From positions 13,491,003 through 13,555,002 of the forward strand of contig NC_135551.1 of NCBI RefSeq assembly GCF_964340395.1: DNA of 64,000 nucleotides, read 5' to 3'. Origin of the DNA: Glandiceps talaboti (lineage: Eukaryota; Hemichordata; Enteropneusta; Spengelidae). The notes below the pieces were generated by a model. That model was not told the origin of the DNA. It ran no database searches and was given only the letters and a program-made list of their open reading frames with translations. A program made the position numbers and the translations under genes. Within the stretch, counting starts at the first letter, position 1, and every line of letters starts with the position of its first letter. Shown piece by piece: positions 38,337 through 48,436 of this stretch.

Positions 38337-38610
38337 GGTTGTCAGTGGCCGAGAGTTTAAATCACTTGCCTCTTACCACTGTGGTCGGGGTTCGATCGCC
38401 CATCAGGATTTGAGTAAGATTTACCACACTGTAAGTAAGAAAAGTGTCGTTCAGTTTGACTCTACCGAACAACGTAGGTTTTCTCCGTGTACTCCAGTTT
38501 CCCCCTGCACTAACAAATAATGAACCTTAACTTCCTCCTGTTATTGGCCAATGTCTGCTGAATGGTTAACTAATAAATAAATAAATAAATAAATAAATAA
38601 TAAATAAATT
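38337..38610 (+). mobile_element. tRNA-derived SINE with (TAAA)n tail
   Basis: The head has a polymerase III A-box-like stretch (GTGGCCGAGAGTTTAAAT) and, about 40 bp on, a B box (GGGGTTCGATCGCC) in tRNA-like arrangement. The body contains TTTTCTCCGTGTACTCCAG followed by TTTCCCCCTGCAC, and the element ends in (TAAA)n at about 38570-38608. Head, body and A-rich simple tail together make a SINE much more likely than a tRNA gene; no acceptor-stem pairing was evident. Confidence 0.75.
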
Positions 38611-39639
38611 GGGGTCCTTTGACCTTGCAGTGCTGTTTTTGGACTTCCATTGTTTACACTATCTTGATCACAAGGTGATTAGACTCACACAATAGAGGAA
38701 CCGCTATCACCCACTTGTGTAATCTACCACGTTGAAGAACATTAGATGTAGTTTAAATTTGCATCTTAAGCTGGTAAACCATATAGACCCGTTTGTGGAC
38801 GGTCTATGTGGAGGGTCTATGAGTTAACTGAAAGCTCGATTATCATTGTCATAAGAGATGCAACCGTCAAGATTGTCCCAGGCTAAATAAGCGCCAACAA
38901 TTGCATATCTATTATCTTTACATCTGCATAATCAAAATTGGTTTCTATTGATGCTGTCCAGAAATTTTCCATTTTCATTGTTATTATCAAATTATATAAG
39001 ACTGAAATTAAAGGAGGTGTTATATTCATTGTAATGGCTTTCCATATTGCAAAAAACAGCAAAAAGCGAAAAAACATACAAAACAAAACAAAAAGGAGAA
39101 ACGTTCACTCTGAATAATTAGTTTTTCTACACTAATTGTTGTGTATGTCCTTACATGGTATTGCTGTGAATGTATGTTTGTAAATTTGTGAGGGGACAGG
39201 CTCAGACTAGCTGTAAGCTACTTCCCGACTTCCCATTTACCCACTGTTATAGTTTGTTTAGGGGTAAATAAACTGACTGATTACAAATTATTGTATGTGA
39301 TTACATATCACGCATTTAATCATGTACACGTTAAATAAGAGTACCGAAATTGACAAATATGATATTTACTATTATCCACACAAGTATTGAGTTTACAAAA
39401 AAATATCACACAGTTAAGGAACGTGTGGGAACATAATATCATTCGTATGTACTTTCCTTTCGTGGACATGTTTTAGGACCAAGGTAATAATGTTTGCGTG
39501 ACCTTTCCGTATTAACAAAAAACAGCTGTGCCCTGTGATAAATTCTCTATGGGATATGATGCTGAAGTGAAATTAATTTACAAAGAATTAGGTGAATTGT
39601 CGCCACAAGTAACATCTGCATTGTACATTTACTACAGAT
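38611..39639. other. Intergenic; possible non-LTR 3' end near 39180-39280
   Basis: No gene recognised. GACAGGCTCAGACTAGCTGT...GGGTAAATAAACTGACTGATT at about 39196-39282 has the look of a retrotransposon 3' UTR ending in AATAAA, but I could not link it to a coding fragment. Confidence 0.4.
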
Positions 39640-40479
39640 TCGTATTTTGCTATACATTAATTATATACGATAAGTGAACTTTTTTGCTAAGTTAATATTC
39701 TTTGTCTAATGGCCCAATATATGTTATTGTCATCAGTCGACCTGAAGAAGCATCCAGGATAGGACGTGAGACTGTTGCTATTCAAAACAACATCAAGTCC
39801 AGTAACAAGTTCAGCAGGATAGAGTAGAGTAGAGTAGAGTAGAGTAGAGTAGAGTAGAGTAGAGTAGAGTAGAGTAGAGTAGAGTAGAGTAGAGTAGGAT
39901 AGAGTACAGTAGAGTAGAGTAGAGTAGAGTAGAATAGAGTAGAGTAGGACGGAGTAGAGTGGGATAGAGTACAGTAGAGTACAGTAGAGTAGGGTAGAGT
40001 AGGATAGAGTACAGTAGAGTAGGATAGAGTAGAGTAGAGTACAGTACAGTACAGTAGAGCATATACCATTCATATTAGAATAATATAATTGAATTATTTT
40101 ATTATGACATTTATGACATACTAATATAGTTTCTACGAAGTTTAAGTCTAGTTTTAAGACCAGATGTAAACTGAAATGCCTTCCGTAGGATTTGATTTTC
40201 CTTATCCTTTCGATATCATTAGCGATTGTTTATCGCCAATAGATCTAGATATAATATACTAGATTATATTAACTTTAAAGTTTGTCTAATACCAAAAGAG
40301 AAACATCATTCATTATTCAAAAGTCTCATTTTTTTATTAAAACTTCATCAGCAATCTTTAAAGGAAATGTGAATTTTGATATCAATGTATGTAAATAATT
40401 GCACGAAAATTTTACGATTAACTTCTTAGGATATTGCCTAATTACCAATTATTCAAATGCATCATTGCAACAAATGCTA
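39640..40479 (+). repeat. TAGAG-containing element, copy 2
   Basis: Same landmarks as copy 1, including CGACCTGAAGAAGCATCCAG, with a much longer TAGAG tract (39817-40058). From 40065 on it is nearly identical to 40795-41240, so copies 2 and 3 are a recent tandem duplication with a unit of about 730 bp. Confidence 0.85.
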
Positions 40480-41240
40480 CGTGCGCCTTGTTATCAGTAG
40501 AGTAGAATAGAGTAGAGTAGAGTAGAGTAGGACAGAGTAGAGTAGGACAGAGTAGAGTAGAATAGAGTAGAGTAGAATAATAGAGTAGAGTAGAATAGAG
40601 TAGAGTAGAGTAGAGTAGAACAGAGTAGAATAGAGTAGAGTAGAGTAGAGTAGGACAGAGTAGAGTAGAATAGAGTAGAGTAGAGTAGAGTAGGATAGAG
40701 TACAGTAGAGTACAGTAGAGTAGGGTAGAGTAGGATAGAGTAGAGTAGAGTACAGTAGAGTAGGATAGAGTAGAGTACAGTACAGTAGAGCATATACCAT
40801 TCATATTTGAATAATATAATTGAATTATTTTATTATGACATTTATGACATACTAATTTAGTTTCTACGAAGTTTAAGTCTAGTTTTAAGACCAGATGTAA
40901 ACTGAAATGCCTTCCGTAGGATTTGATTTACCTTATCCTTTCGATATCATTAGCGATTGTTTATCGCCAATAAATATAATATACTAGATTATATTAACTT
41001 TAAATTTTGTCTAATACCAAAAGAGAAACATCATTCATTATTCAAAAGTCTCATTTTTTTATTAAAACTTCATCAGCAATCTTTAAAGGAAATGTGAATT
41101 TTGATATCAATGTATGTAAATAATTGCACGAAAATTTTAAGATTAACTTCTTAGTACATTATGTATATTGCCTTATAATTACCAATTATTCAAATGCATC
41201 ATTGCAACAAATGCTACGTGCGCGTTGTTATCATCGAAGT
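40480..41240 (+). repeat. TAGAG-containing element, copy 3
   Basis: Starts directly in the TAGAG tract (40496-40790), so it lacks the CTGAAGAAGC head of copies 1 and 2. It is followed by satellite-like units at about 41300-41500. Confidence 0.85.
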
Positions 41241-41764
41241 ATGTGTAATGTTTTTGAAAACTTGAAAATTTTGAAAATTTTGAAAATTTGAAAACTTACA
41301 TCCTTAAGCTATTGCTTATTAAAGAATTATGCAAATTACTCATTAGATAACACTGAAGCAACAAGCTTTACATGTAATTATATGAAATTTCAATATTGTA
41401 TTCTTAAGATATTTCCTAACTATCGAATTATTGTAATTCAAATCAACAAGCCTTACAGGGCACATACCCTTAACTAATATTTTGCATATTTTAAGTATAT
41501 CTATATATCTGGAGAACGTCTAAGAAATCAGCATGGACATTGATTTGATTTATATATCTATATCCCATTTACGTAGTCATATGTAGGTGTACATTGTTGT
41601 CTATGTTGTCTAAAATAGTTTTTGCTCAAAGATTTTCCTTATATATGTATGATCTACTTCACATGTAAAACAATATCTGCTACAATGAGGCTTTAGACCC
41701 AACAAAAAAATGTGTAGTTCCGATTACGCTCAATTTTAAAATAGGTGGGGTAGGTAGATATGGT

Positions 41765-41985
41765 AGATATTGGTTTCTTCCCTCAGATATACAGCTATTT
41801 ATAGATTGGAAATACAGTGTTATAAAAGTTGTCCTTTTATGTCGATGTCAGTTTCCACACCCACTATTTCTTGCGAGACTTCAAAATTTTCGCGATTTTA
41901 TTATTTTTTCTCGAATACGTAAAAAGTTTACTGTCAGCGTGAAAAACTAGGTGGTGGTCGGGTAACCGGAAACAAACAATTTTGT
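41765..41985 (+). repeat. 220-bp dispersed repeat, copy 3
   Basis: Contains TCGATGTCAGTTTCCACACC, TCTTGCGAGACTTCAAAATT and, at the right edge, GGTCGGGTAACCGGAAAC. It is longer on that side than copy 2. Confidence 0.75.
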
Positions 41986-42379
41986 TAGGCCTCAAGGACG
42001 TTATTTTGTTTAAATAACAATTTCAATATTATTCCTTCCTTCTGCAGTATATTTCTACAATTAATACAAAATCAAGTTCACATTATGGTAAAGTATGTAG
42101 TTCTTCAAGTACATTTAAGTTGATAGTATGAGTAAAAAGATACATGTATTGATAAGATACCCTAGATTATACCGTGTCAACTCGTCATCTGTAAGTTTGA
42201 ATTCGTGAGTGATTCACTGGGTATATATTAACAATTATCATGATACCGATGACTATTATAAATGTATTGGCTTTCATGTAAAGGGCAGTCCAGACTAGGT
42301 GTGATACATATACATTTAATTGGCGAAGAAATGTAAAAGTCGGTAATCTAGTTCGTTCTTCAACACGAAACAACATGTC

Positions 42380-44614
42380 TTATGGAAGAACAACATGTGC
42401 ATATACAGTTGCGTCACTCTGGTCGAATTGTTGGTGCCCTCTACGGTCATTTTCTGATGATCCTGTGTGTCCAAAATCCAAGTCAGCATATGTAAGGCCC
42501 TCCACGTTCTTCATTGATGCAACCCTTTCATTGTTGGCTGATTGACCGAACTCTATCGTATCGCCTGCTACAGCACCCGATTGTTCCTTTCTGTCAACAA
42601 TTTCTGACGACTTGACATCATCATAAAGCCGTAGTTCAGGGGAAGCGTGGCATGGTTCGTTAAGATTCGCGTAGGCGTTATTTTCTTCACGATAACCATC
42701 GTCTAAACGTGTTGTACTTCTTTTTTTACCAGCATTGTCATATCCACGATCACACTCTGGGGTCTCACGTCTGTCAATATTGAGTGACTTTGCAGCATTG
42801 GGCTTTGGTTTCATTCGAGGCTTCCTCTTCTTCTCTTTGCCTCTATTCTGAGTTTCATTAGGTCCAACATAAAGATATGAATTACTTTCTGTTTGTTCAT
42901 GAGGTACAACATCTAAATCGTTGACATCAGGTTTTTCAAACGATTGTTCTTTTGTGCTGATATCGGCATAGTTTTCATCAATGTTATTCGAATCTTTTGG
43001 TTTAGCTTTGACTTTGAACTTCTTTTGAGGTTTTGCATACATATTCTCGACATCAGTGTTACCGGCATTACCAGGTTCCTCTTTTCCTTGAATGTTATCA
43101 ACAGTGTGACTAGTAGATTCAGGCGTCATGTTGTCCATATTGATCATAGTTCCCGAGTCATGTACATAAGTATCATGTATAGTTGCATAAGGCGAGGAAA
43201 AAGATTGTACGTCACTTCTATCATCCACTACATACTCATTTTCGTTTGCTGTTCGTCTTTTGTCTAAGTACTCAACATTTGGATTTTTTCGACGTTTAAT
43301 GAAACAAATGAGAACGAACAGAATAACAACTGTGACCAATAAAACAACAACACCGACTGTACCTCCAACAATAGCACCAATGTTGGTCTTATTTGAATTT
43401 CCTGGAATGTAAGGTTTGTCGTGGTTACTCTCTGTTGGATTGATGTCAGACTGTGTATTGCTATCGATATCGATGGTGATAATGTTTGGTATTGTTGAAC
43501 TACCTTTTTCTACAGTGCCTGGCACCGATATGTTCACGTTCAATGTAGCACTGTCATTACCACTACCAATGTTATTTGTCAGAACACATATGATTGTATG
43601 GAGACCATTCTCAACAGCATTGAAACCAGAAACGTGAAGAGCTTGTTCATCGAATCTAAAATGAGTGTTCGCAATGACCAGTTCGTCATCGTAGAACCAG
43701 TTGACAGCTGCATAGACAGTAGGATTAGCATTTCCATCACAAGTAAATGTGATCATCTCAGTCTCGTTGGTAACATTTACGTTCTTGGGGTCAAGGGTTA
43801 CAATTGGTGGATACTGAATGTCAAATGGTCCTAATGTGCAGGTTCTATCTGTTGAAAGACCAGGATGTTGTACAGTACAGATAAATGTTGGCGTTGAACC
43901 TTGATCAGTCGGTAATGGTGTCCAGTTATAATGAATAAACGCTAAATCAGTATTTGTGGTTTCACTTGTAGGTTGTAAATAGTCTACATTGTCATCTTGT
44001 GACCAGTATAAGCTGACATCAGGAACGCCTCGATCTGAAAAACACGTCAGTTTACGCATTTCACCCGTTCTAATTATCGTTGATGTCGTGCCAACATCAG
44101 CAGATTTAGTCATTGTACAAAGTGGGTGTCCTGACCTTGGAATCACATACACATGAACCGTAGCTGTTCGTGATCTTCCATCAGGTATAGCAGTACCTTC
44201 AGCAGTATCCCATATAACGGCACACTGATATCGACCACTGTCCATTGTAGCTGTAGCTGACGTGACATCACGTATGAGGAGTGGATAGTGTAAGTTATTA
44301 CTATAGGTAGGTATCCTGTACCTAACATAGTCTATGGAGTTCTCCAAACCAGACTTTAGATTTCGACCTTCACCGATAACAATATCATTCTTAATCCACA
44401 CTATCAATTGGTTCGTTTCGAGAGAATTATATAGCGTGCAATGAAGGAAAATCTGTTCAGGTGTACCTGGATTAGTTCCGTGTACAAACGTCACCGTGAT
44501 ATCACCGGGTTCAAGCTCGAACACTTCACTACCATTGACAACATGACCAAGAGCCATACAGCAAGCGAAGAGTACCCCTAGCTGTGGTATTGTTGTTGTA
44601 CAGTATGTATTCAT
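42380..44614 (-). CDS. R5: three-Ig transmembrane receptor with extended multi-tyrosine tail
   Basis: Intact 744-codon frame, largest of the family. Signal peptide about 1-28; Ig1 Cys59/Cys131 (MDSGRYQC); Ig2 Cys191/Cys246 with extra Cys166/Cys259; Ig3 Cys292/Cys343; stalk; membrane helix about 412-438 then KRRK. The roughly 305-residue tail is about twice that of R2-R4. It contains SPYATI (Tyr476), ENYADI (549), NAYANL (648), RLYDDV (664), KNVEGLTYADLD (709) and TVYAHV (738). Tyr709 fits ITIM and Tyr738 fits ITSM; several others fit loosely. A Lys/Pro-rich insert at about 528-608 (KKFKVKAKPK, KKRKPRMKPKP) is absent from R2-R4. The ATCCGGG element is about 76 bp and TGACGTCA about 173 bp upstream. 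A surface receptor signalling through SH2-domain proteins is inferred. Confidence 0.92.
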   Translation of the reverse strand: MNTYCTTTIPQLGVLFACCMALGHVVNGSEVFELEPGDITVTFVHGTNPGTPEQIFLHCTLYNSLETNQLIVWIKNDIVIGEGRNLKSGLENSIDYVRYRIPTYSNNLHYPLLIRDVTSATATMDSGRYQCAVIWDTAEGTAIPDGRSRTATVHVYVIPRSGHPLCTMTKSADVGTTSTIIRTGEMRKLTCFSDRGVPDVSLYWSQDDNVDYLQPTSETTNTDLAFIHYNWTPLPTDQGSTPTFICTVQHPGLSTDRTCTLGPFDIQYPPIVTLDPKNVNVTNETEMITFTCDGNANPTVYAAVNWFYDDELVIANTHFRFDEQALHVSGFNAVENGLHTIICVLTNNIGSGNDSATLNVNISVPGTVEKGSSTIPNIITIDIDSNTQSDINPTESNHDKPYIPGNSNKTNIGAIVGGTVGVVVLLVTVVILFVLICFIKRRKNPNVEYLDKRRTANENEYVVDDRSDVQSFSSPYATIHDTYVHDSGTMINMDNMTPESTSHTVDNIQGKEEPGNAGNTDVENMYAKPQKKFKVKAKPKDSNNIDENYADISTKEQSFEKPDVNDLDVVPHEQTESNSYLYVGPNETQNRGKEKKRKPRMKPKPNAAKSLNIDRRETPECDRGYDNAGKKRSTTRLDDGYREENNAYANLNEPCHASPELRLYDDVKSSEIVDRKEQSGAVAGDTIEFGQSANNERVASMKNVEGLTYADLDFGHTGSSENDRRGHQQFDQSDATVYAHVVLP

Positions 44615-44690
44615 GTTATAAATAAAGCAGTTAACTAATCTTTACCGTAAGTGTAAGTTCCAGACACGCATAGGAGTTCCAAATATTTCC

Positions 44691-44704
44691 TCAATCCGGG
44701 TATT
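44691..44704 (-). promoter_or_regulatory. Shared upstream element of R5 (plus strand TCAATCCGGGTATT)
   Basis: Identical 14-mer at R6 (48329-48342) and nearly identical at R3 (10169-10182). R3 and R5 flanks are otherwise hard to align by eye, so conservation of this block suggests function. Confidence 0.5.
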
Positions 44705-44786
44705 TGGTGAGACAGACAACAGTGTGTATTTCCATTGTGTGTTATTATAGACTACAAGCAAATGACTTGACAAACAACTATACGTG

Positions 44787-44794
44787 TGACGTCA
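44787..44794. promoter_or_regulatory. CRE-type palindrome TGACGTCA upstream of R5
   Basis: Perfect 8-bp CREB/ATF consensus, about 173 bp before the R5 start codon; the R6 counterpart is at 48429-48436. Since R5 and R6 flanks are recent duplicates, conservation alone is weak evidence of function. Confidence 0.4.
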
Positions 44795-46486
44795 TATGGT
44801 ACACCACCCATGTTTTGTACAGAAAGACTCTCCGTTGATATAGAGGCAAATCTCAGTATAGTTCACTTGGTCTTTGTTCATTTAAGGTCAGTATTTGCAT
44901 GTCAATGTACGAGTGTTGATGCTGCACGGACGTAACCTATATTGCCGCCCTTATTTATCTTAGTATGTTCAGTTTTTCTTTGTCCGTCCTCCTGGCGTGC
45001 ACTATGCAATTGAATGGATTAAAAGACGTCTCGTACAGGGGGTCGCAGAAATCCTCTAATATCTTTATCTCTCAATTTACATAAGATTGTATTTTCTGTT
45101 GTTAGTGTGCAGCTTGTACCACGATACGAAAAGTCAAACCTTTACCCAACATTTTACTCTACCTGTGACCCACCTAACCACCATCTCTGTCCAGGGGTAG
45201 TATGAGACGCAGTACCACTTTTGACTGTCTACAATCCCCAGGTGAGAGATCACAGGTGTAAATTAAGTCAAAGGTGGAACTTCGTATCATACGATACTCA
45301 CCACATTTACACATCCTCTGCCCATGATTTACCCCGGTGGAAAGACATGGTCAAATATGACTTTTTGTATAATGTACCCGCCCAAATTTGTCTTAAATAT
45401 TTTTCATATCTGGTCCATGGACCTTGATTAGGTCCTCGGGAAATATTTCCATGGCCCTCACCGGAAATTTTCTTTCTGTTGTTTTCAAAGATTGTGTACA
45501 CATCTTCTTTCTTCTCTAGTGGAATATATTTCAATTCAATTCAATTTACTAAGTGTCGCCGCTTGAGGGCGCTAGGTATAAATCGGTCATCCATGTAGCG
45601 AAAGTAAAGTTTGTCCATTACCGCCAATAACAGAACCATGAAAATGTATTAAGATTAAAAAACATAACACCAACTTTAAAAATATTTACTTTATTATAAG
45701 ACACCTTGTAGGTAAAATATTTTAAAAAGTAAAACAACAATTTAAAAAAAATGTATAAAGAAAAGAAAAACTATTTTAAAAAAATACAAATATCACCATG
45801 TGATTGGATAAGTCAAAATACTGGAAGTAGTTAGGTGGAACATAATGTTGCATAATGTCAAATGGAGAAATAAAAATAAAACCGTAGATATATATATTGA
45901 TATCTTTACCAAATTATGGACAATCAACCACAGATTAGCACTTCTCAAGCTCATGTAACATGTTAAAGTACCATCAATCGCCAAACATTCATACAGAGTT
46001 TGACATCCATTTTTGTATCTCCGAACAATCAGGGTAATTAATAAAGAACACCACAAATTATTAGCGTCTCAAATCGATCATTTTTAAAAAATAATTATAT
46101 GTACCCATGCATGCATCAGAAACAGATATCGATCATATATCAATACCTTCGCAACCAGTCTGGAATAAACTCATCAACAATACAGACAACCAATGGTTTA
46201 TTGATTAGAGGATGCAAGGTGGAGACAAAAAAAAACAAAAATAAACATGCATCTCAAAACAACAACAACAACATCAACAACAACAGACTTTCAACAATAC
46301 TCAAACAGAACTGTGCAATCCAAATGCTTTTGAAACATTTCCTACAGATTTAAATATTGATTTTCGGTTCCGTTATTCCACCTTATGCTTTTTACGGTTG
46401 CAAAGTAAAATACCCGTTTCTCCTACAATCTCTCCAAAATACCCCGAAGAAAGCCCATTACTATTTATAATTGTATATCACTAGAT

Positions 46487-46550
<64 letters not shown>

Positions 46551-46946
46551 TACGACACACTGTATTCATGTACATTGTTGATTATACTGCAGAAATCAAA
46601 TCATCTCAATTAGTCGCATGTATATGTACATAAATCTACCTCGTAATCGTTTACATAACATTTTGTCTTGTTGATCGTAAAATGAACGTACATACAGTTA
46701 TACATCCACATACATTGAAGTCCTATATTCAAAGAGGGTTTAATATTACTTTGAATTATTGGTAAATACCATCACGTTTACTAATTGTATCTTCCTTGTC
46801 TCTCATCAGATTCCAATACCTTCTCGAACAGATCCTCATAAATCAAACTATAAGGAAATATATTGAAAATTACTATTCAAACAATTTCTATAGCGAATAT
46901 ATTTTTCGAAAAGTGTTTATAAGCTATCATTCTTAAGTACATCACT
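44795..46946. other. Duplicated intergenic flank between R5 and R6
   Basis: No gene. Blocks align in the same order with 48437-50870: GTGTCGCCGCTTGAG (45553 / 48848), the ACACCTTGTAGGTAAAATATTT block (45700 / 48992), GATTAGAGGATGCAAGG (46204 / 49470), a TACATTGAAG block (46710 / 50540), and GAAATTGACTGTG just past the 3' end. Contains (TA)n at 46490-46546. This defines a tandem duplication unit of gene plus flank. Confidence 0.75.
45370..45542 (+). mobile_element. 5'-truncated copy of the retrotransposon 3' end seen at 23.2 kb
   Basis: TCTGGTCCATGGACCTTGATT, TCCTCGGGAAATATTTCCATG and CCCTCACCGGAAATTTTC align with 23050-23212; the copy ends in repeated CAATT. The version at 48680-48845 is its partner in the R5/R6 flank duplication, so insertion predates that duplication. 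Confidence 0.65.
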
Positions 46947-48252
46947 CTAGAAATTGACTGTGAAAAGATATGCTAGTCCAAAAAAGAAATGAACATTGTG
47001 CAAAATTCGACAAAGATTTAATATTATTGTTAATTTTAGGACCGTATCTAAATCAGATGCGTTAACCGTCGAATGACCTTGGGATGATCGAGTTGAAGAC
47101 AAACTGAGTGTCCGAAAAGTTGGTTTAGGATTTCTTGATGTTACTGTAACAGCTACTGGCGTTGCTATGTCAATATTTATACTAGCGCCATCGTTACCAC
47201 TACCGATGTTATTTGTCAGTACACATACAATCGTATGGAGACCGTTCTCAATAGCACTGAAACCAGACACATGAAGAGCTCGGTCACCAAAACTAAAACG
47301 GTTGTTCGCAATGACCAGTTCGTCGTCGTAGAACCAGTTGACAGCTGCAGAGACAGTAGGATTAGCATTTCCATCACAAGTGAATGTGATCATCTCATTC
47401 TCGTTGGTAACATTTACGTTCTTAGGGTCAAGGGTTACAATAGGTGGATACTGAATGTCAAATGGTCCTAACGTGCAGGTTCTATCTGATGAAAGACCAG
47501 GATGTTGTAAAGTACAGATAAATGTCGGCGTTGAACCTTGATCATTTGGTAATGGTGTCCAGTTATGATGAATAAACGCTAAATCAGTATTTGTGGTTTC
47601 ACTTGTAGGTTGTAAATAGTCTACATTGTCGTCCTTTGACCAGTATAAGTTAACATCAGGAACGCCTCGATCAGAAACACACGTCAGTTTACGCGTTTCA
47701 CCCTTTCTAATTGTGTTTGATAGAGTACTAACATCAAGTAAAGTAGTCATTGTACAGAGTGGGTGATCTGACCTTGGAATCACATATACATGGACTGTAG
47801 CAGTTCGTGATCTTCCATCAGGTATAGCAGAACCTTCAGCAGTATCCCATATAACGGCACACTGATATCGACCACTGTCCATTGTAGCTGTAGCTGACGT
47901 GACATCACGTATGAGGAGTGGATATATCGATGTTATTACTATATGTAGGTATCCTGTACCTATCATAGTCTATGGAGTTGTCCAAACCAGACTTTAGATT
48001 TCGATCTTCACTGATAACAATATCATTCTTAAACCACACTATCAATTGGTTCGTTTCGATAACATTAATTAGCGTGCAATCAAGGAAAATCTGTTCAGAT
48101 GTACCTGGATTAGTTCCGTGTACAAACGTCACCGTCTCATCTTCGGGTTCAACCTCGAACACTTCACTACCATTGACAACATAACCAAGAGTCATACACC
48201 AAGCAAAGAGAACTCCTAGCTGTGATATCGTTGTCATACAGTATGTATTCAT
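46947..48252 (-). pseudogene. R6: Ig receptor with one frameshift and no membrane segment or tail
   Basis: Close paralog of R5 from the leader on (MNTYC...QLGVLFA). The frame breaks once in Ig1 near 47930, where one extra base follows TATAGTAATAAC compared with R5. The second frame then runs through the rest of Ig1, Ig2 (extra cysteines kept) and Ig3 to a stop at 46947. After Ig3 it has a short Ser/Thr-rich segment resembling the R7 stalk, then about 30 residues of former non-coding sequence, which match the region beyond the R7 coding end. So stalk-to-tail sequence has been deleted. Either a dead gene or, if the frameshift is an assembly error, a secreted ectodomain. Upstream ATCCGGG and TGACGTCA sites are intact. 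Confidence 0.8.
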
Positions 48253-48328
48253 GTTATAAATAAAACAGTTAACTAATCTTCACCGTAAGTGTAAGTTCCA
48301 GACACGCTCAGGAGTTCCAAATATTTCA

Positions 48329-48342
48329 TCAATCCGGGTATT
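48329..48342 (-). promoter_or_regulatory. Shared upstream element of R6 (TCAATCCGGGTATT)
   Basis: Identical to the R5 element and about 77 bp before the R6 start codon. Confidence 0.45.
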
Positions 48343-48428
48343 TGGTGAGACAGACAATAGACAGTGTGTATTTCCATTGTGTGTTATTATAGACTAGAAG
48401 GAAATGGCTTTACAAACAACTATACTTA

Positions 48429-48436
48429 TGACGTCA
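48429..48436. promoter_or_regulatory. CRE-type palindrome TGACGTCA upstream of R6
   Basis: Same site and spacing as in R5. The R7 counterpart near 53912 is degraded to CACGTCAT. Confidence 0.4.

Noticed and set aside
38337-38420. A functional tRNA gene
   Set aside because: A- and B-box-like sequences are present but there is no convincing cloverleaf; the body and (TAAA)n tail make it a SINE.
39817-40790. TAGAG arrays as a CRISPR-like repeat array
   Set aside because: Five-base units without spacers; a simple repeat in an animal genome.
46099-46353. Plus-strand frame sharing GLLIRGCK with another at 49382-49585
   Set aside because: The similarity comes from the duplicated R5/R6 flank; frames are not conserved beyond a short stretch and have no domain.
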